Origin: Paramarasmius palmivorus | Taxonomy: Eukaryota > Basidiomycota > Agaricomycetes > Agaricales > Marasmiaceae | DNA: 64,000 nt | NCBI GenBank assembly: GCA_037176845.1 | Contig: JAYKXP010000056.1 | Location: 62,001-126,000, forward strand | Direction: 5' to 3' | Shown: positions 45,800 to 57,527 of the stretch, piece by piece | Layout: each line of letters begins with the position of its first letter | How positions within the stretch are numbered: the stretch's first letter is position 1 | Program-made: the position numbers and the translations under genes | Notes under the pieces: generated by a model | The model's database searches: none | What the model was told of the DNA's origin: nothing | The model's input: the letters and a program-made list of their open reading frames with translations, nothing else

Positions 45800-46268
45800 C
45801 AACCTACCGCAAACCCACAAACGCAAACTTTTCAACGCTTCTTTCATGACCTTATCAAGCTCCCGCGCTTCAAGGACGTACTTAAGCGGGCTCTTTACAA
45901 GCATAACAACACCGAATCCCAGTTGAATGCCCACACCTACCACACTCACATCCACCTGTGTCGCGCTATCACTGGAATTCGCGTCCTTACCCCGGTTGAC
46001 TCAGCCTAGGTCTGTCAACCGTAATGTGTCTTTTATCAGGCCCTCGATACTGACTTACTCTTGACTGATGATATCCATTTTACCTAGGCCGTCACCGTCA
46101 CCGTCGCACCAACCATCTACCCAAACAAGGAAACGAAGCACCAAAGTTTCTGGATCTTTAGCTGAACCAGCTCGAGATTCGCGATGGTTGGAAGCGGACT
46201 GGGGAACGTTTGACGACCCTCAGTTGCCAAGCTTTTACATGCCAATGGCTAGGGTCATCAGTGGATGA
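45800..46268 (+). CDS. Possible 3' end of an unresolved gene
   Basis: Two open + strand stretches look coding-like: one around 45.84-46.01 kb (LIKLPRFKDVLKRALYKH ... HLCRAITGIRVLTP) and a last stretch up to the stop at 46268 (KVSGSLAEPARDSRWLEAD ... FYMPMARVISG). Several AG acceptors lie between them, but I could not find one splice that keeps frame. A transcript could extend upstream to about 45.0 kb. No domain is recognised. The alternatives are a small unknown protein or chance open frames. Confidence 0.3.
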
Positions 46269-46759
46269 TGATCCTATTTCATGACCACGACTTCTCGTGG
46301 CCCATCCCCGAGGATACATACAATAGATTGAACCCATGAAACGATGATATAGAGTATGATTATCATATAGTGTACTAGAGATTGTACGACCACATGCATC
46401 ATGATCCCCAAAGAATACGCGAATGTGTTAAAACGAGAACAAAAGATACTGCACGCGAAGATGAAGCAAGTAGGGATGTGAATGTGATAAGGTATATGGT
46501 ATCAATGCAGGAAGAAAAACCAAAGCAAGATGGCAATAAGGCAAATGCACGAGATAACGAAAAGCAATGAGTGGTAATGCGATACAGGTACTATACAGCG
46601 ACTTCTTAAGTCAGCAATCAAGGGATTCTACACTATGGTACATCTCCCATCTAACCAGCCAAGACAGAACAACGGCACGGACAACGAAGATAGATGAGGA
46701 TCGAGATAGCAATACACAGACAGCAAAAGAAACAGATGCGGACACACCTCAAGTACATA
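46269..46759. other. Intergenic spacer
   Basis: 490 bp of A-rich sequence downstream of the DUF6534 copy A stop. No gene is supported; short + frames are low-complexity. Confidence 0.5.
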
Positions 46760-48885
46760 TCACGAAGGTGAAGGTGGTACATGACTCGAGATGGTCGTTT
46801 CCGTCGCAGTAGACGTCCTCCCGAGAGCCGGTATAGGCACAGTCAACGCAGCTTCAGATGGTACTGCATGCATCGAAACCTTGACGCCACTTTTCGAGCC
46901 AAGCTCCGGTGTATTGGGAGTATCTTGGCCAACCGGATACTCAACGATCTCCTCATCCCCGGCTGGAGTCTCCTTGACATCATCGTCGAATTCCTCGGCG
47001 GGATTGGCAATGACATGTCGGGGACGTGTACGTGAGTGGGCTCGTGAAGGGCGGTAAGTAGATTCCAGTTCGAACGTGCCCGACTAGACGGATAGAAAAC
47101 ATTAGTATCAGCACATCACAAAGGGAACTTTGAGACTCACCTGACCGGTCACACCAGCGAACGACATCTCCCCATTGGTCATGGTCGTCGAGCCCCACCC
47201 AAATCCTCGGAATTCACCTCCCCTCGAATCTCTACGAAACCTCGGACGACTAGTGCTGGTCTCGTCATCACTCCACTGATTGGTACCGAAAAGCACGTTA
47301 TGGTCGTCTGTACCTGCCAGCGAATTCCATCCGGCTCGTGCATTCAAGGTTGATAACAGTGCATTCGTGTACAGTTTCGACAAGGCGAAATCCCATATGA
47401 AGTTGATGGTCGTGCGCTAACAATAGGTTTTGAGTACCCGCGTGGACTCGGTGAACGTGTGTAACGTGCCGTACCGGAACAGTCAGGAAACATATCACGT
47501 CCAGGAGAGCGAATACTGCGGTGACAAGGCCGGTCTGGACAGTTACTGGAGCCGAAACTTTATCACTACGTGTTCCGAGATGAGATGGGGTCTCACTTAC
47601 ATCGAATGATACGGTTGATGCTGTCGTCTGTGCTTTTGAACCCCGTTTTTCGTCTTGTCTGCGAGAGCTTTGTTAGCCGCTGCCAGAGAGTAGAATGGAG
47701 GGACATACTAGACTCCAGTACAGACTGGATGTGATCATGACATCCACGATCGCCGAAGTCACTAACCACGTCAGTGCTGGAGTATGTAGCTCAGGCTTGC
47801 GTGCGAACACTTTGACGATTTTCACGGTCGCTGCCGTCCATAGACCACCGCCTGACGAGGTTAAGCAATGTTGATTACCGATCAAGAATGAATCGGTGAC
47901 AAGGTGAAGAAGGAGCCAAAGATAGATTGATGAGAATTAGAGTAGGCTCCGACGTTTAGGACATGGTAACGCACCTAGAGAAACCAACGCCAGCAGGCAA
48001 ACGATCACAGGTATCCACACGAGTTGGCTGATGATCCTTATTCGATACGCGATGAAGATTTGGATTGGGGTTGAAATCAGAACCTAGTCGGAGAGTATGT
48101 GGGTCAGCCAAGGCACGTCGAACCTCGTGAGGTATACTGACTGTCAGTATTGGGTCTGAATAGGATGGGTATCGTGTCAGCATAGGGCATTTGGATGCTT
48201 CGTGACTATGCGCACCTGCACAGAGTACTGGAGCAGAGTTAGCGATAAAGTATGTAGAGGGATAACGACGACTTACGCCTCGGGAGATAAATGGTAGCAT
48301 CTGGAGATCCCCACTGCTGTATCAAAAGTTCATACATCATCGTCATATCTAGTGCAGAGTTTGCTGTTTCGGCTATGACCAGATAGAGAATCTGTTGTGT
48401 GTGTGGGATTAGATTGTGGCTTAGAGGTCGCGCTTTGAAAGCTCACGAAGAGGCGGAGCCATAATGCATCCCTGAAACATTAACGGAGATTAGCCACGAC
48501 ATAAACGGTCAAACGGACGACATGCAGGGTCGCCCATTATCACCGACGCACTTTTTGTAGGCTTGATAGTAGACCATGACCTGCATTCCTTCTTAGTGAT
48601 TCTCTTTGAAACCTTGGACAAGTTTCTTCACCTGAACGGCCATTATCTGTCGTGAAAGACGTGGTCAGTATGAGGAACCTTCTGGGATACAGGAGTACGC
48701 ACCCCCCACAGAATGACATTGAAAAACACCCCTTCCAACGAACACTTTTCAGCATCTCCTTCAGTATCCCAGTTCCACGAACATCCTACCTATGAGCATA
48801 GGCCCGAATCTGCGACAGCGTCTCGATTAACATCGACAAGTCGATGCATTTCAAGAACTACTTACATGAGTTTGAGTGCAGGCAT
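46760..48885 (-). CDS. DUF6534 multi-pass membrane protein (copy A)
   Basis: Membrane protein of the DUF6534 group, expanded in Agaricomycetes, function unknown. The first exons splice to MPALKL, then IFGPMLIG, then VFFNVILWG, the family opening (FGPxLIGxxxNxxLxG). Downstream exons contribute ALWLRLFILYLVIAETANS, STDSIN-type sequence before the last TMs, FALSKLYTNALLSTLNARAG (family C-terminal TM6-7 end) and a long Ser/Thr/Glu-rich cytosolic tail (RPRFRRDSRGGEF, FELESTYRPSRAHSR, EFDDDVKETPAGDEEIVEYP) ending HVPPSPS at 46760. About ten exons; internal borders between 47.5 and 48.6 kb are approximate. A tandem paralog lies at 51-53 kb. Confidence 0.75.
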
Positions 48886-51048
48886 TGCTGCAAATCAACC
48901 CTTGAGGACCAAATTTTCGAAAGAGGTGAAGGGGAGAACGAAAGAATGAACGAAAGAGGGAAATAGGGAGCGTGAAATAAGCTGGCAAAAAGGCGGGGCG
49001 ACAGCGACAGTGATGGTACGTCAAATCATTTGAAGAATTCGGCGCAGAATTTCTCAGGCGCCGCGTGCGCGCTAAAATGATTACCAAGTCGGGACACGTG
49101 GACGAGTTTATTCGGTTTCCAGTGCCGAAATCATACATTCCTTTGCTCTCCTCATCGCTGTCCTTGCTACCGCAGTATCTTGCAACATCTCTCCGAGGCA
49201 TGTTCATTCTGAATACCTCTATAAATGTCTCTAGTATTTCTGGAATATCCCTCTATCCTTAGTCCAGGCCCCTGTTCTGCTCTGATGTTGCTCCCGTCGT
49301 TCTGTCTATCGCTCCCGTGATACCATCCATGACACCCCAGATCTGTTTTCGAGGGAAAGGGCAATACGGGCCACCGTCCAGAATCTTCGCGACTTTCTAT
49401 CGGCACCAGGGGCAAAGCAAGCTGTATTCATCAAGGCCTGATGTGACCAGGTGATATTCAGGAAACATTCCCGCTGTACTGCATATCCCATATTCTATGG
49501 TCTCTCATTATTCCCGATTCTTTAGATTCGCTGCTCTCTTTGTCCTGCGTATCTCCGCCTCAAGTATCTTATTTTGGCTGTCTCTCATGAGTGCCGCATG
49601 CTTAACAGGAGTGGCGTTAGGAACCTTATTCGCGACATTTCGTACGCACTCAATGTCTCTCCTTATGATTATACTGAAGCAAGTTATAAGTCAAATGTCC
49701 ACAGGCCACCGCTGTACCGGCAACCTTGATCTGTCACCTCAGCTACAGCATGCCACCTAGAATATTCGGCTGGTAGCCTTCTCTGCCGCCCCAATCCTAA
49801 GCAACACTGAACAAGAATAATGCGAATAGCATCCTTGGCTCGGGTTACCGTTACCACCAACAACCGACCCTCTTCGCACCGGCAACGATAACCACAGCTC
49901 ACCTCCGCTGGGCGGAAGATCCTTCTTTTCAGACGGGATAGAATCGGATCATTAGCTTCTAACTCTAGTATTGAACAGTATGTATTGAACCGGGTAGCGC
50001 TCACCTCACCCGTAGCCTAATCCCGCTGGCTCATCAAAGGTTGCTCTACAGCATGAGGCAAATTTTAATCATGAGACTCAGAACTTTGATGAGCTGTCGC
50101 TTCTATCTACTCCTCATGTTTCGAGCAGTCAATGTCATGCAGGTCACCTCTCTTCAAGCTAGAGAAAGCACGTCAAAGGCTGCCTCTCCTTCTATACGTC
50201 GGACATCCTCGGCGGACGTAGGCGGGGCCCGAGCCACCACTGTCGCTCCCACTTTAAAATACGCGCCACTACTCACTCCACACCTCCCCAACACTCAAGA
50301 CACTTGGCTCAAGGCTTTCATGTGGCGGCGTTCTAGTCGAAAACTCCAAATGAAGCTAGACTCGCTTATACACCAATGAAACGATTTTGATCCATCATCT
50401 ATGATCTTCGCCTCCATGTTCTCATCTAGCGACCAGAACCGAGTTTCGCCGCCTCACTTTTGCTCTCTTCAATGCGAGCTCTCAAAGAATATGCGATACT
50501 CGTCGTACATACCACATCTCATCTCGCCAATCAGGATGATTGCGCACCTATCCGATTCGGACTGATGTAATTGTGAACGTAACATTCCGACACATCGACA
50601 ACGTCCATGAAAGTATCTCTCCTCTCTCGAGACCTCTTTCATCATTCATTTTGCTATGCTCATGGCACCTATGAATATCTTCTTCAACTAGTAGATCACG
50701 GTCATCCACGGGGCTACTTAGCTTCAAATGAGCCGGCCCTATCCAATTTTAACCCTGTGAATGCTCCCGCAGCGTTATCGGTAATTCTGAAGTCGAAGAC
50801 TTCCGCGTCTCTCCAGGCCAGCTCCCAGACGAACTTCGTATCCAACTAACCTTCCCAGCGTACTAGTGACGTGGAAACATCGGAATGAGATGGAAAGAAT
50901 GGCAGGTTCTGGAAACGAAGGAACACAATGCAACGGTATGAATTTACACACAACATTCAACCAAGAAATAATGGTACTGGGTTACTAGATCCCCTTCTAC
51001 ACTTCGATATAGAAATCGTCCCGCCTTCTTCCTCAAGATAGAATAACT
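48886..51048. other. Long spacer between DUF6534 paralogs
   Basis: 2.16 kb without a supportable gene. Open frames at 49.50-49.76 and 50.04-50.38 kb (+) are short, start in compositionally ordinary DNA and match nothing I know. No terminal repeats or transposase-like frames are visible. Confidence 0.45.
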
Positions 51049-52991
51049 TTACCAACGCTCTGACGGGTCCGTTCTTGATTCGACCACCTATAAATAATAG
51101 CAGACATTAGCTGGCTGAATGTAATCCGCGGTCAAGTCAGCGGACAGAACACCCACCTTCGTCACAGTAATACCATACTCGAGATCCCCGTGCGATGATA
51201 ATTGAGACTGCCCAAAGGATTTACTGCTCTCGAGCTCGTATACTGCTGATGACGGCGAGAGTGGCTAGCAATAAAGCCGGTTGAGCCATACATATAATCC
51301 GAGAAGGACCCGAACCGAACAAGTACTCACCACACTGCGACTCTCCGTATACCTTCCAGTCCCAGTCGTCTGTAACATGAACAAATAAGCTCTCACGTCG
51401 GAAGCGGAAACAATCCATGTCAATACGTACTTGACGTCTTGTGTCCCGTGTAGACGCAGGGTCTACTATGACGTTGCGATTCTGGTTCGACGAAGGATTA
51501 CCCTTCGTCAGCTCGTTTAGCGAAGCCCTGGCATTCAAAGTCGACAAAAGACAGTTGGCATAGAGTTTCGATAGGGTCAAGTCCCACAAAAAGTTCCTGG
51601 AAGACAATAATGTTAATCAAGTTACCATGGTTATTAGTGTCGAAGTCGTCACTCACAAGGCAGTTTTCGGTAACGACATGAAGAAGGCAACATCTCCAAT
51701 GGCAAAGATCGCACTAGGTCCATCAGTCTAGACGATCTTCATCATAATTCAGTTCAAAAACTCACGTAATCATACCCGTCTGAACGGTAGCTACAAATCA
51801 AACGCAATCCGTCAGACGATTTCCTGAAGAGATGGACATCTCCTACGTACTTCTGATGATCTTGTCAATGACAGAATCAGTAGAACTGAACCCGGTTTTG
51901 CGTTGGGACTGCGGTAGTGGTCGGTCAGGGGATTCTACCACATACCATGGAAGGTAACACGTACCAAAGATCGAACAAGGGTGAGAGTGATAAGGATATC
52001 AGCCACGCATGAAGTAAGGAACCACACAAGAGCAGGCGTGTGAAGCTCAGGTTTGCGTGCAAAGGTCTTGACAATCGAAACCATGACTCCAGTCCAAATA
52101 CCGCCACCTGGAAGCAATTGAGAGCCTTGACAACCAAATACTAATAGATTTATAGACGCACCACAAGATGTCAGAGCAAGAAGGCAAACAAGAAGCGGAA
52201 TCCATATTGACATTGTGATTCGCTGAATACGCCACGCAAAGAAGAATTGGATCGGACATGCAATGAGCGCCATGAGTATTGGTTCTATTAAGCCCCACAT
52301 TAGCACCGGGAAATGAAAGAAGGTTCTTGAGCGCGTTCGGAACGTACCCATCATAAACACTGGTGAGCGCATCAGTAAAGAGCATTGGAAAGAAAGGGTA
52401 ACCACTCACGCGTTGGGAAGTTTGACACTGCTTCAGTAGTACCTGATACAAAGTAATGAGACCAGAAGTAGACAAAGGACACTGCAATACGCACCGAAAC
52501 CTTGTATCAGAGGCTCATACATCATACACATGTCCAACACACTATTCGCCGTCTCCAGAATGAACAGATATGCCACCTAAACTCCTTCAGCCTTCTCCAG
52601 TTTGACATCAAGGTCACTAGACCACTCACGAAGACCTTGATCCACGTCGCATCACTGATAAGGCCTTGAGTACGAAGAGTCTTCTGCTTCGCGGGAGGTG
52701 CTCACCGTTGATACGTTTGGTAGTATGATAGCGTCTAAAGCAAGAATAAGAGTCGAGTTCAATCTCATGGCGACCAATGACGCACCTGGACAATTAAAAT
52801 CTATTCATTCTCTCGTCAGCGGTCAAGCGGTATGTATGTATAGAGCTGTTCCCACCCCGTAGAGAATCATGTTAAGAAACACCCCGATCAGCATAGGCCC
52901 AAATCTTCATCAGAGGATCAGCATCACCAAAGGCAACTAGAAGGCTAAAAACTTACTTGAGCTCGATATTGGGCAACTGGACGGACGCCAT
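51049..52991 (-). CDS. DUF6534 multi-pass membrane protein (copy B)
   Basis: Tandem paralog of copy A. MASVQLPNIELK at 52991 splices to FGPMLIGVFLNMILYG, then exons with DATWIKVFVAYLFILETAN, VLDMCMMYEPLIQGF, GALIAC-type TMs (LMALIACPIQFFFAWRI; WIPLLVCLLALTSC), KTFARKPELHTPALVWFLTS and DILITLTLVRSL. Then come NFLWDLTLSKLYANCLLSTL-NARASLNEL and a cytosolic tail. I place the end as KSFGQSQLSSHGDLEYG, then ITVTK and VVESRTDPSERW, stop at 51049. Copies A and B share the KPELHTPAL block and the STLNARA end, so they arose by duplication, but the tails differ fully. Confidence 0.75.
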
Positions 52992-54895
52992 GGTGGGAAG
53001 GAAGGTAGGGCGGGCAAAAAAAGAGGACGGAGTAAGTTGCGACGAAATGCATAAGCGAGGCAAGTCTTTTAACCGGAGCTCAGAGACGAAAAAGGTATGC
53101 CGCACGAGGAGCCTATGCGGGGGTGCAAGTGGAAGCGTACCTATCATTAGCAAGGTGGGAGTCATCTCTACAAAGTACCCATCAACTTAGTTCACCGAAT
53201 CTCAAATCTGAACTGGTTCGCACCCGTTCGGTTTTTGGGGAAGCCACTGGATTGTCCGGCCCGGGAAGCTTTCTCCAAATGTAAGTAGGCTCTTCGCCAA
53301 TCTTTTTAGCCTGATATTCGCCTGTGGATTATGGTGAGGAACATCGGTACACCCTCAAAGCTTACTTGCCTGAGAGCCTGGAAATACCATTAGCCAGTAT
53401 ACTCAGACAAGAATCAAAGATCGTAGCCATACCTGGGACGTGGGACGGACGTCGAATTGAATCTCCGTGACAAATGACGTCGGATCAGACGCTGCATCAA
53501 GCTCAAAAAATGCCGGTCTTCAACATGAGAACATAAGATAATAAAGTACTTCATAATTCCAACTGAACACATAGATCCGCAGGAACCTGGGCCTGACCAA
53601 TCAGACATAGAACGTCGGGAGAACCTGATGAGAGAGAAAAAGAAATGACATTGCCGATCCGAGTGAGTTATAACGAAAATTGAAAACTCAAGTAGTTGTG
53701 AACCTTCGAGATAGAGTGAGTAGCTACAACGTCAGAGAAGCCCAAAACACCAAGGTTGCACGCACACATGCAAATCACCGAGGCCGAGCCGTTCCCAGTC
53801 TAGATCTTTGTCCCAGTGGCGGTAGGACGACGACAATCACGTACATTGACTACTCAGATTATCATCAAGAGCATGTGGTATTGGAATGGACTGCTTCCGC
53901 ATTCGACAACAAGGAACATAGAATAGGGACGCCGCACTACGGGAGCAGACGTGAAAGCTGTAAAATTTTCCGCCAAGTCGTGGCCATCGACATAATCGAG
54001 AATAGACATCTTCAAGATACTAGGAAAGCCTATATCGACGACGCTGTCAGCACGTCGAAGAACGACAGAAGCAACTTACCAGCACAGCCAAAGTAGAGAA
54101 GCAACAAACGTATCAGTGATATAACATCGGACGTTGAATGTACAACAAAAGAATGATTTACAGCGTCGACGTCGTGATGGGATGGTGATCATCATGATCA
54201 AAGGAAGCCTCTGTATCGGGAGGAAGAATTTTGAGCAGCAAAGGCTAGATAGAGGTACGAGGACGAGGGCATACGACGGCAAAAGTCGAGCTGAATGGCC
54301 AGGTACGAAGAGTTGATGTAAACCCGACCTTAACGGTCAAAGCACGAGGTCGTTCGGTCTAACAGGAGGACATGTCAGCGTCGGTGGCCTGCATAGAATA
54401 GAAATATATAGGTGGACCATCAAACACGGTCCCGAACACGCGCTTGAAAATGCGATAATCATGACCAGCTCGGAAACAGTCGTCGACTCAATGGCTACAT
54501 CAGAATCGAGAATATGGGTCCATATAATCAGCTGGAAGATAAGGCAAACTAAACATAAGAATAGTCTTCCAGGCCACAGATACGCGACAGACGTGCCTTG
54601 AGATGTGACGGGAAAACGCACGATGCACTGATGAATTGGCAGGCGTAGTACAGTAATCCATCAAAATCACAGACAGATCATCAAAGAAGAGGCGAAAAGC
54701 ATTGTCCAATGATATATGAGCTTTCCGTGCAAGGACCTGGCTTTGAGATATTGAGGAACATACTGGGGTCTAATTTTGGCGTTTCTAGAACAAGGGCTAG
54801 ATCATCGTTGCACTCAAGTAGAAATGAGGACAGGCTTTTCACTGCAGAATACATCGTACCTCGATCCTCCGAAACTAGCTAGAAGATGTTGGCTT

Positions 54896-55270
54896 GAAGC
54901 TGCTGTCCGCAATTCGCGCTCGCGATTCACTGAAGCCTGTCACTAAAAATTCAATCAGCCAGCATCAACCAAAAACTAACCACGAGACATAAACATCTTT
55001 GAAAGTCGCCGGGATTTGATAAATCATAGGTGTGCTTCGTGAGCTGATAGAATTCGAAGGACGTACGACAACACCCTGATGAACCAAGTCCATCATGCCA
55101 CAGATAGCAGAACCGAAGGTGGTGAATCTTGCTGTGCTGCAAGGGAGTTCGTCCGCTGTTCATTCGTATTGTAGATCTAGGAATAGAGACGCACTGGAAG
55201 GCTAATATTGGCAATTTCAGAGATGCAAACTGCATTACTATCATTCGAGATGTAATGAACGGCATCATCT
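54896..55270. repeat. Diverged direct repeat, unit 1
   Basis: Shares ordered blocks with 55536-55852: GAAGCTG..CTGC, CGCAATT..CGCTCGCG, TTCAAT(C/T)AG, CTGATGAACCAAG, CTTGCTGTGCT, AATAGAGACGCAC, CACTGGAA.GCTAAT, and the pair ATCATTC. The spacing between matching blocks differs, so the copies have gained and lost sequence. Confidence 0.65.
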
Positions 55271-55535
55271 GACCTCTACGACAAGGATTGAGCACAACTC
55301 AATGTGCGGAACATGGAACAGCATACAGATCAACAGTTTTGATGTAGTACTGCAGTTTCGTTTCAAAAGCGAGAGACATCTGAAGGTTGACCCTACAAAA
55401 TATCAAAGACCTGGAATGAATCGACCTGGAGCATAAAGATCTTGACCTGGAATGTAAGTAAGTACTAGCGATAGAAATGAGACCTGCATCCGGTGCTACA
55501 GATGATACCGCACCTCAAGCAAGGCAGCTTGCATG

Positions 55536-55852
55536 AAGCTGTAAGCTGCTGACTCCCGCAATTTACGCTCGCGGATCAAATGCCTGTCGCTACAAATTCA
55601 ATTAGTCGATCGAGAACAAAGCAAGAAGCACCAGTACTTCTTGATAGTACCTCGAGAGACGTACAACGAACTGATGAACCAAGCCACCGACAGATCAAGA
55701 CTGTTCGTTGACCTTGCTGTGCTATGGGGAGGTTCGTCGGAACAGTCACTCTAGCAATAGAGACGCACATTGCACTGGAACGCTAATTCTGGTGCTTCTA
55801 GAACTGCAAATGATATCGCTATCATTCAAGTTTGAGATGGAATCGAGGCATT
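55536..55852. repeat. Diverged direct repeat, unit 2
   Basis: Second copy of the segment at 54896-55270, about 0.6 kb further on and in the same orientation. It is shorter, mainly through loss in the first third. Blocks such as CTGATGAACCAAG and AATAGAGACGCAC are exact. Confidence 0.65.
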
Positions 55853-57527
55853 AAATGCCAAATTGCGGGCGCCAACTAGAATTGAGCAAGCGTTGAACAG
55901 TCAAACGTACCTACCAATACCTCTAGCTTCAGTTTCGCAAGAGAGAGTGGTATGTGGATGTCGTTGTTGGCGTCAAGTTGGCGTGAAGAAGTATGCTCGC
56001 AAATTAGAGCGATCCCAAAGAGTCGAGCACGCCAATCTTGACCTGAAGACGTGGCTACCGGCCGAAGCATCGTCTCAGTGACGAAAAGAAACTCAAACCG
56101 AGACAGGTAGAGCAACCCTGCGCACGAAGATCCGATCAACAACTGTTATACGGATTGGTATGGAACAGGACAACTTGGCACTCACCGCCGTCCATTCGCC
56201 TTTGTAATTCAACTCCACCTAAGGGTTCTTTCTGTGAAATAACCCCTGTTCTCCTCACAGAAGAGAACCTGGCATGAAAGAAAAAATTACAATTAGAAAG
56301 CTGGCCACGTATTGGGAACGGACATTAATCAATATCACTCGAATATTTCAAGCTTTGAATGGAAATGGATAAACAGGAAGACAAGGCACTCGCCCATTGT
56401 TCCGCTTCGAATCGAGATGATGAGCGTATGAACTTATTACCCAAACGTAACGCCTTCGAAATTCAAAGATGTGGTGCGCAGCACGCTGATCCCTGGACGG
56501 AAAGAGCAAGCACTAGTACAATCAGTGAATGTCTGGACACTCACTACCAATCCCAGAGCTCCCGGGCCACTCAAGAAGGTGAACGCAGTATCCCCGACGA
56601 AGGAGCTAGAAGCAACTCTGTTAACTAGTTTTCCCATCAGCTTTCTTTTCACGATCATTGAACAAAGAAACATACTCACCGAAACCCGAGGTAAAAAGTC
56701 CAAAGGCCAGCATCCCAGCCTGAGGATAATGTTGCAGCCAGAGCAAAAACGAGATCTAACAGCCGCACCATGAACCCAGAACGTCATAATCATAATGCGG
56801 TTCTTCGAGTCGTTAGATTGAATCATGAGAATCGTAAACCTAGGGACAGTCAAGCTTTCAAGCATCACGAGCTAAACCACAAAACAATGGGTTCGATCTC
56901 AAAGTTTTCGAGCTGTAGCATGTAGCCTTCCTAAGCTAGCAAATGGTGAATGTCACGGTCGAATGCTCTCACCGCAACGAAGAGAAGAAACAAGAAACGC
57001 ACCAGTTGGCAACGTCTCCATCGCTTCTTGTTCCTCGTGAAAGTACTCAGCCAGCACTCCATACATAAGTTAACGGTGTACAAACGGATCTTGCAGCATG
57101 CGTGATTCGTTTCCTACTGAACGGATCGGTTCGCAGCTTGACTCGGAAGCTCGGAATATAAGCCTAGGAAACATACCTTTGACACGAGTTCCAACCAAAA
57201 CACCTCAATGTACCCTAAGGAAAGGCTCTACTCGCGTCATGGCGGTTCCTCGCAAGACGCAGGTTACTTACATAACCCTTTCTCCTCGGCTTCTATCCAC
57301 ATTCGCATTCGTATCCCAATAATCCATTCCTGATTCTTATTCCAATAAATACCCCCATTACCATCCACGTATCATATCACATTCAACCTCGTACTATATA
57401 CTTTGTCCACCTCTACCTCTACCTACGGAAGTACACAGTACCCCCTTCTTCCCCTTCCCCAACACCAACTCAACACTTCGAAACGCAAAAGAAAGCCGAA
57501 AACAGAAGCAAGCACCGAAAAAACACT

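Larger units (their letters stand above)
52992..57527. other. Gene-poor 4.5-kb region
   Basis: No gene is supported. The frames at 53.68-54.10 kb (+), 54.34-54.71 kb (-) and 56.44-56.87 kb (-) exceed 70 codons but lack recognisable features and consistent splice partners. Two internal segments (54.90-55.27 and 55.54-55.85 kb) are diverged copies of each other and are listed separately. This may be decayed coding DNA or a non-coding RNA locus. Confidence 0.5.

Noticed and set aside
53680..54096. 138-residue frame on the + strand
   Set aside because: No hydrophobic core, motif or splice partner; amino-acid composition looks like chance translation.
48886..57527. Transposon or retroelement in the gene-poor stretches
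   Set aside because: I found no reverse transcriptase, integrase or transposase motifs and no obvious long or inverted terminal repeats.
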